A stretch of 10,058 nt of DNA from Myxococcales bacterium. GTDB taxonomy: Bacteria > Myxococcota > Polyangia > Fen-1088. The DNA lies in the NCBI GenBank assembly GCA_003155465.1, contig PMCR01000453.1, forward strand, positions 1-10,058. Direction: 5' to 3'. The translations under genes were made by a program, and so were the position numbers. The stretch's first letter is position 1; each line of letters begins with the position of its first letter. Under the pieces are notes generated by a model, which was not told the origin of the DNA, did not search any database, and saw nothing but the letters and a program-made list of their open reading frames with translations. This document shows, in pieces, positions 5,913-10,058 of the stretch.

Positions 5913-6102
5913 GGCGCGAAGTCTATGGCGAAGCGCCGAAGTTCGCCAGAGACATGTGCTTGCGGGTCGACGAGCCTTCGACCGACGTGTCCTCACATGT
6001 AGCATGCTATATAAAAAGCAACTAAGCTCACATTTCATATATTGCAAAACAGTGCCGATGATGGGTACGCTTAAGCCAGGAACCAGCAGCGAGGCAATAA
6101 AA
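5913..6102. promoter_or_regulatory. Divergent intergenic region with AT-rich core
   Basis: This 190-bp gap separates the start codons of two divergent secreted-protein genes. Bases about 5997-6054 are markedly AT-rich compared with everything around them and hold TATATAAAAA (6008-6017) and CATATATTG. These are plausible -10 or UP-type elements. A TGTCCT (5988-5993) sits 16 bases before TATAAA (6010-6015), a weak sigma-70-like pair toward the repeat gene. ACATGT and GCATGC palindromes flank the core. No -35/-10 pair could be assigned for the minus-strand gene. Confidence 0.4.
6091..6094 (+). promoter_or_regulatory. Ribosome binding site deciding the start of the repeat gene
   Basis: GAGG lies 8 bases before ATG 6103 across an A-rich spacer. 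The frame is open far upstream, with in-frame ATGs at 6058 and 6061, but those lack a similar signal and would lengthen an already long n-region of the signal peptide. Confidence 0.55.
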
Positions 6103-9100
6103 ATGAGGCGTGACGGATTGGCCAGCCGCTCGGCAGCGCAGACGTGCCATCGGGCAAATTCTTTTGCACAGGTGTGGGCGTTCTGTGTTCTGGCGTGGAC
6201 GGCGGGTTGCAGTGTCAACGACATAGTGAGCGGGTCAATGGACGCTCCGGCGGGGATCGGCTCGCCCGACGGCGGGCCGTCGGCTCCTGATGTCCCCATC
6301 TTGAGCCTGCCTGACCCGCACACGACGGATGGCGGAGCTATCTGTCCGACGCTCTCGTGCAACTCGGGAGCGACTGAGTACTGCGGAGATATCGGGGACG
6401 ACTGCGGACAGACGTTGCGTTGTCCCGCCTGTCCTACCGGTAAGACGTGCAAGAACAGCGTTTGCATTTTGGATGGGACCAGTTGCCTTACCGGGTGTAC
6501 CGTTCCCGGCGGGACCTACTGCGGAACCATCGGGGACGGGTGCGGCGGGACTCTTCCCTGTGGCACGGCCTGCCCGCAACCCGGGTGGACATGTGCGGCG
6601 GACCACATCTGCAAGGGGGATCCCAGCATCTGCGCGGCCAAGACTTGCCAGGCGAGTTCAGGAGACCACTACTGCGGAAGGATCGGTGACGGGTGCGGCG
6701 GGACGCTTGAGTGTGGCAATGATTGTCCAGCCGGATGGACCTGCGTCGACAACCTCTGCGTGGGTGTGCCGCCGGTGTGCAACGCGCTCACCTGCGCGAC
6801 GGACAACGGTGACCACTACTGTAGAACCATTGGCAACGGCTGTGGCGGGACGCTCGAATGCGGAGAAGACTGTCCTGTCGGATGGACATGCGACAACCAC
6901 GTGTGCAAGGCGAAGCCGCCCGTCTGCAAAGCGGCGACCTGCACGACCGCCAGCGGGGATCACTACTGCGGACCCATCGGGGACGGCTGCGGTGGCTCGC
7001 TCGACTGCGGGCAGAACTGTCCTGTCGGATGGGCCTGCGTGAATTCCGTGTGCGTGGGCGCGCCCCCGTTCTGCACGCCGGCTGCGTGCGACACCGCAGG
7101 TGGGGGCCGATACTGTGGCAAGGTCGGGGATGGATGCGGGGGCACGTTGGACTGTCCCACCGTTTGTCCGCAAGCTGGATGGCTGTGTGACAATCATCTG
7201 TGCAAGGGACCGCCCGAGGTATGCACGAAGATCACCTGCGCGATTGCCAGCGGAGACCACTACTGCGGGACAGTGGGCGACGGGTGTGGGGGGTCTCTGT
7301 CCTGCGGGGATGATTGCCCGGCGGGATGGACCTGCGGAGACGACCATATCTGCAAAGGTGAGCCGCCCGTCTGCATGTATCTGAGCTGCACCACACCGAG
7401 TGGGGATCACTATTGCGGAACGGTGGGGAACGGGTGCGGAGGCACCCTGGAATGTGGAGACGACTGTCTGGCAGGCTGGACCTGTGGAGCCGACCACATC
7501 TGCAAGGGGGGATCGGGGGTTTGCACGCCGACGGCATGCGATGCCCCGAACGGCGACCACTACTGCGGGACCATCGGGGACAAGTGCGGTGGCACGCTCG
7601 AGTGCGGCGCGACCTGTCCCAAGGCGGGCTGGGCGTGCGAGCACAACATGTGCAAGGGCGACGTGACCTGCAAGGCGCTGACCTGCGCGGCGTCGAGCGT
7701 GGACAACTACTGCGGGGCTATCGGGGACGGCTGCGGCGGGACCCTCGTGTGCGGCGCGACCTGCCCCAAGACAGGGTGGGTGTGCGACAGCGGTCTGTGC
7801 AAGGCGGGGCCCGACGCACACTGTGTACCGAGGACCTGCACCACGGCGTCCGGGGACCAGTACTGCGGTGATATCGGGGACGGGTGTGGATCCACTCTTC
7901 ACTGCGTGACCAGTTGTTCGAAAGCCGGGTGGACCTGCCAGGAGGGTCTGTGCAAGGCAGGACCGACGGCCGGCTGCATGGCGCTGGCCTGTACAACCGC
8001 AAGTGGCGACCAGTACTGCGGCGATATCGGAGATGGGTGCGGATTCGCGCTCCCCTGCGGAACCGCATGCACAAAGGCCGGGTGGACCTGCCAGGACGGC
8101 CTATGCAAGGCAGGGCCGACGGCTGGCTGCGTACCGAATACGTGCACCACGGCATCCGGGGATGAGTACTGCGGTGACATCGGGGACGGGTGCGGATCAA
8201 CTCTCCACTGCGGAACGACTTGCACGAAGGCCGGGTGGACCTGCCAGGACGGTCTGTGCAAAGCAGGGCCGACCGCTGGCTGTACGCCGCTGACCTGCAC
8301 CACTACAAGCGGCGACCAGTACTGCGGAACTGTCGGGGATGGCTGCGGTCACTCGCTGGAATGCGGGTCCGCCTGCACGAAGGCCGGATGGACCTGCCAG
8401 GACAACCTGTGCAAGGGACAACCGCCCGCGTGCACCCCGCTCACCTGCAATCCAGCCTCTGGCGGCCAGTACTGCGGAACCATCGGGGACGGCTGCGGCC
8501 ACTCGCTCGCTTGCGGCACCGACTGTTCGGCTGCCGGCAGCGGCTGGGTGTGCGGCAGCAGGAACGCGTGCGTGGGAGGGGCTGACTGCGTGAGAGCCAC
8601 CTGCAACAACGCCAGGGGCGTGCAGCAGTACTGCGGCGAGATCGGTGACGCTTGCGGCGGGACGCTGAGCTGCCCGGCGACCTGCTCAAACGGCTTGCCC
8701 TGCGGCGCGACCTCGGCCCATGTCTGTGACAGTTGTGGCAACTTGTGCCAGAAGCAGGTTCGCTGCGACGGCGGGGCCACGACCAGCATCAGCGGTGCCG
8801 TATACGACCCGGCCGGTCTGAACCCGCTCTACAACGTAATCGTGTCCATACCGAATGCGGCGTTGGACCCTATCGCTACCGGTGCGAGCTGCAGCTCTTG
8901 CGACGCCGAGGTATCGGGTCAGCCCATTGCCACCGCGTTGACCGATGCCACCGGGCACTTCGTCCTCAACAATGTGCCGTGGGACACGGATTTCCCGCTG
9001 GTCATGCAACTGGGCAAGTGGCGGCGCCAAGTCACCATCTCCGCGGTCAAGGTCACCCATCAGTGCGCCGACAATCCAATCACCGAAAGCTCGCCCGCGA

Positions 9101-10058
9101 CCATACTGCGCCTGCCAAAGAACATCCACGACGGCGACAACAACGGCGAGTACACCAGCATGCCCAGGATCGCTATCACCACGGGCCGAATCGACGCCCT
9201 CGAGTGTCTGTTGACCCGGACCGGGATCGACACCGCTGAGTTCACGAATCCCGGAGGAGCCGGGCACATCAGTCTCTACAGTCTCCTCGCTTCGAGCGAC
9301 AACAACGGGGCCGTGAAGTACGCGGGCAGTGGCGGCGCTACGTTCCCAGTGGCGACAACGCTGTTCGACTCCGCGACGGCCCTACAAGCGTACGACATCA
9401 TCATACTCAATTGTGCCGGTCCAGACTTCCTGCCTATCGGGAGCGACAAATATGTGACCGAGGCCCGCCGTCAGAACGTGAAGTCATACGTCAACGGTGG
9501 CGGCAAGCTCTTTCTCGAGCACTACTTTGCCAGCTTCCTGATGTCCACGAACTCTCTCCCAGCGCCTTATGGCGACCTGGCGACCTGGGATGGAACACTG
9601 GGGTCACATGTCGGGAGTACTGACCTGTCGACACACATCGATCAGTCCTTTGCCAAGGGGCAGGCGTTTGCGCAGTGGTTGAAGGCGGTCGAACCCTCGG
9701 GGACCCTGGGGCGGCTGCAACTCAGCGACTCAAGCAACGGTTCACTGCAACCCAAGTACACCGCCAAGACCACCAGCACGCCGGCCACGCGCTGGATCTT
9801 CAATCCGGTCTCCGGCACGAACAACACGTCGAGCCACGTTCACTACTTCGACCTACTGACCCCGACTGACGAAACCAGCAAGTGCGGACGCATCGTCTAC
9901 ACCGGGATCCACGTTTCCTCGGCCAGCTCCGGCTCAGATCAGGATACCGTGCGTGTGCTTGGCGGTACGCCCGTGTTCCCGACGGAATGCAAGGTCCGCC
10001 CGCTCAACAGCCAGGAGAAGGCGATGGAGTTCATGTTCTTCGACCTCTCGGGCTGCGT
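6103..10058 (+). CDS. Large secreted Cys-rich tandem-repeat lipoprotein (partial, runs off the window)
   Basis: Frame 1 is open from ATG 6103 to the window end (1318 codons seen, no stop). Residues 1-36 look like a long secretion signal: RR near the start, hydrophobic FAQVWAFCVLAWTAGC, and a likely lipidated Cys at 36. A Pro/Gly/Asp linker follows. Residues 81-875 are 16 tandem units with about eight Cys each. A Cys-rich bridge (DSCGNLCQKQVRC) leads to a beta-sandwich resembling carboxypeptidase-regulatory/CNA-B domains (about 896-1000: ISGAVYDPAG, ATGHFVLNNVPW). Then comes RIAITTGRIDALECLL and an alpha/beta part (about 1075-1300) with AYDIIILNCAG and VNGGGKLFLEHYF, similar in outline to ThuA/GATase-like folds. 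The visible end, EFMFFDLSGC, looks like the close of that module. Similar architectures occur in large myxobacterial genomes as uncharacterised surface proteins. Function is not known; a disulfide-rich stalk carrying a distal domain is inferred. Confidence 0.8.
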   Translation, partial: MRRDGLASRSAAQTCHRANSFAQVWAFCVLAWTAGCSVNDIVSGSMDAPAGIGSPDGGPSAPDVPILSLPDPHTTDGGAICPTLSCNSGATEYCGDIGDDCGQTLRCPACPTGKTCKNSVCILDGTSCLTGCTVPGGTYCGTIGDGCGGTLPCGTACPQPGWTCAADHICKGDPSICAAKTCQASSGDHYCGRIGDGCGGTLECGNDCPAGWTCVDNLCVGVPPVCNALTCATDNGDHYCRTIGNGCGGTLECGEDCPVGWTCDNHVCKAKPPVCKAATCTTASGDHYCGPIGDGCGGSLDCGQNCPVGWACVNSVCVGAPPFCTPAACDTAGGGRYCGKVGDGCGGTLDCPTVCPQAGWLCDNHLCKGPPEVCTKITCAIASGDHYCGTVGDGCGGSLSCGDDCPAGWTCGDDHICKGEPPVCMYLSCTTPSGDHYCGTVGNGCGGTLECGDDCLAGWTCGADHICKGGSGVCTPTACDAPNGDHYCGTIGDKCGGTLECGATCPKAGWACEHNMCKGDVTCKALTCAASSVDNYCGAIGDGCGGTLVCGATCPKTGWVCDSGLCKAGPDAHCVPRTCTTASGDQYCGDIGDGCGSTLHCVTSCSKAGWTCQEGLCKAGPTAGCMALACTTASGDQYCGDIGDGCGFALPCGTACTKAGWTCQDGLCKAGPTAGCVPNTCTTASGDEYCGDIGDGCGSTLHCGTTCTKAGWTCQDGLCKAGPTAGCTPLTCTTTSGDQYCGTVGDGCGHSLECGSACTKAGWTCQDNLCKGQPPACTPLTCNPASGGQYCGTIGDGCGHSLACGTDCSAAGSGWVCGSRNACVGGADCVRATCNNARGVQQYCGEIGDACGGTLSCPATCSNGLPCGATSAHVCDSCGNLCQKQVRCDGGATTSISGAVYDPAGLNPLYNVIVSIPNAALDPIATGASCSSCDAEVSGQPIATALTDATGHFVLNNVPWDTDFPLVMQLGKWRRQVTISAVKVTHQCADNPITESSPATILRLPKNIHDGDNNGEYTSMPRIAITTGRIDALECLLTRTGIDTAEFTNPGGAGHISLYSLLASSDNNGAVKYAGSGGATFPVATTLFDSATALQAYDIIILNCAGPDFLPIGSDKYVTEARRQNVKSYVNGGGKLFLEHYFASFLMSTNSLPAPYGDLATWDGTLGSHVGSTDLSTHIDQSFAKGQAFAQWLKAVEPSGTLGRLQLSDSSNGSLQPKYTAKTTSTPATRWIFNPVSGTNNTSSHVHYFDLLTPTDETSKCGRIVYTGIHVSSASSGSDQDTVRVLGGTPVFPTECKVRPLNSQEKAMEFMFFDLSGC
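6343..8727 (+). repeat. 16 tandem Cys-rich coding repeats (141-156 bp each)
   Basis: Units begin (first Cys codon) at 6343, 6484, 6631, 6778, 6925, 7072, 7222, 7372, 7522, 7669, 7822, 7975, 8128, 8281, 8431 and 8587. The typical unit spacing is C-x4-C-x8-C-x6-C-x5-C-x3-C-x6-C-x4-C-x7, with the core YCGxIGDGCGGTLxCG and later GWTC. Eight Cys per unit allow four disulfides. The first unit is shorter (CPAC instead of CGxxC and no Trp) and the last is irregular. Unit 4 has YCR in place of YCG. The reading frame is kept throughout, so the array is maintained as protein. Confidence 0.9.
7822..8430 (+). repeat. Recently amplified block: four units of exactly 153 bp
   Basis: Units 11-14 start at 7822, 7975, 8128 and 8281, an exact 153-bp period, and share long DNA identities such as AAGGCCGGGTGGACCTGCCA and variants of GTGCAAGGCAGGGCCGAC. 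Unit 11 is closer to unit 13 than to unit 12: the bases from 7825 and from 8131 differ at only about 10 of the first 85 positions. This indicates duplication of a 306-bp two-unit block. Confidence 0.7.

Noticed and set aside
5913..6467. Long N-terminal extension of the poly-proline lipoprotein
   Set aside because: The extension would be antisense to the repeat gene and would bury the lipoprotein signal peptide in the middle of the protein.
6658..7902. Long minus-strand open frame (414 codons) and similar ones across the repeat array
   Set aside because: These are antisense shadows of the periodic Cys-rich coding repeats, which lack stop codons on the other strand. The plus-strand frame has the signal peptide and the conserved Cys pattern.
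6343..8727. CRISPR-like spacing of repeats
   Set aside because: Units are about 150 bp, diverged, in one reading frame and without constant short repeats separated by unique spacers; they code for protein.
6103..10058. Possible enzyme such as tryptophan synthase alpha chain, a name I recall on some database entries for similar proteins
   Set aside because: No TIM-barrel motifs are visible; the Cys repeats and the C-terminal modules explain the sequence.

Overview
The window reads as GC-rich chromosomal DNA from a myxobacterium (phylum Myxococcota, probably the Polyangia/Sorangium side). The reasons are the coding GC bias, two lipoproteins of the AgmX/PglI C-terminal-domain type, a TonB-like N-terminus on an otherwise unrecognised protein, and a very large Cys-rich tandem-repeat lipoprotein of a kind seen in large myxobacterial genomes. 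This placement is inferred from protein content only; there is no rRNA, tRNA, phage, IS or CRISPR in the window.

Left part (1-1915): the last 29 codons of an adenosylcobalamin-dependent ribonucleotide reductase (nrdJ), then a glyoxalase-II-like metallo-beta-lactamase-fold hydrolase. This hydrolase overlaps, tail to tail, a DUF155/RMD1-family membrane protein on the minus strand. Next comes a decayed acyl-CoA dehydrogenase that keeps only about its first 75 residues.

Middle (1932-5912): two plus-strand lipoproteins with AgmX/PglI-like domains, the second apparently carrying a second, degenerate copy of the domain. They meet, end to end, a minus-strand group: a short poly-proline lipoprotein, a degenerate class I methyltransferase-like protein, and a 495-residue membrane-anchored protein whose start overlaps the stop of the methyltransferase-like gene by 8 bp. 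This middle part looks like cell-envelope accessory genes of unknown job.

Right part (5913-10058): an AT-rich divergent intergenic region, then one open gene that runs off the window (at least 1318 codons). It encodes a secreted, probably lipid-anchored protein with a lipobox-like signal, 16 tandem units of 46-53 residues with eight cysteines each, a Cys-rich linker, a carboxypeptidase-regulatory-like beta-sandwich, and an alpha/beta domain that resembles ThuA/glutamine-amidotransferase-like folds. This gene is the most interesting object in the window. Its repeat units show signs of recent unequal duplication, including a 306-bp higher-order repeat.
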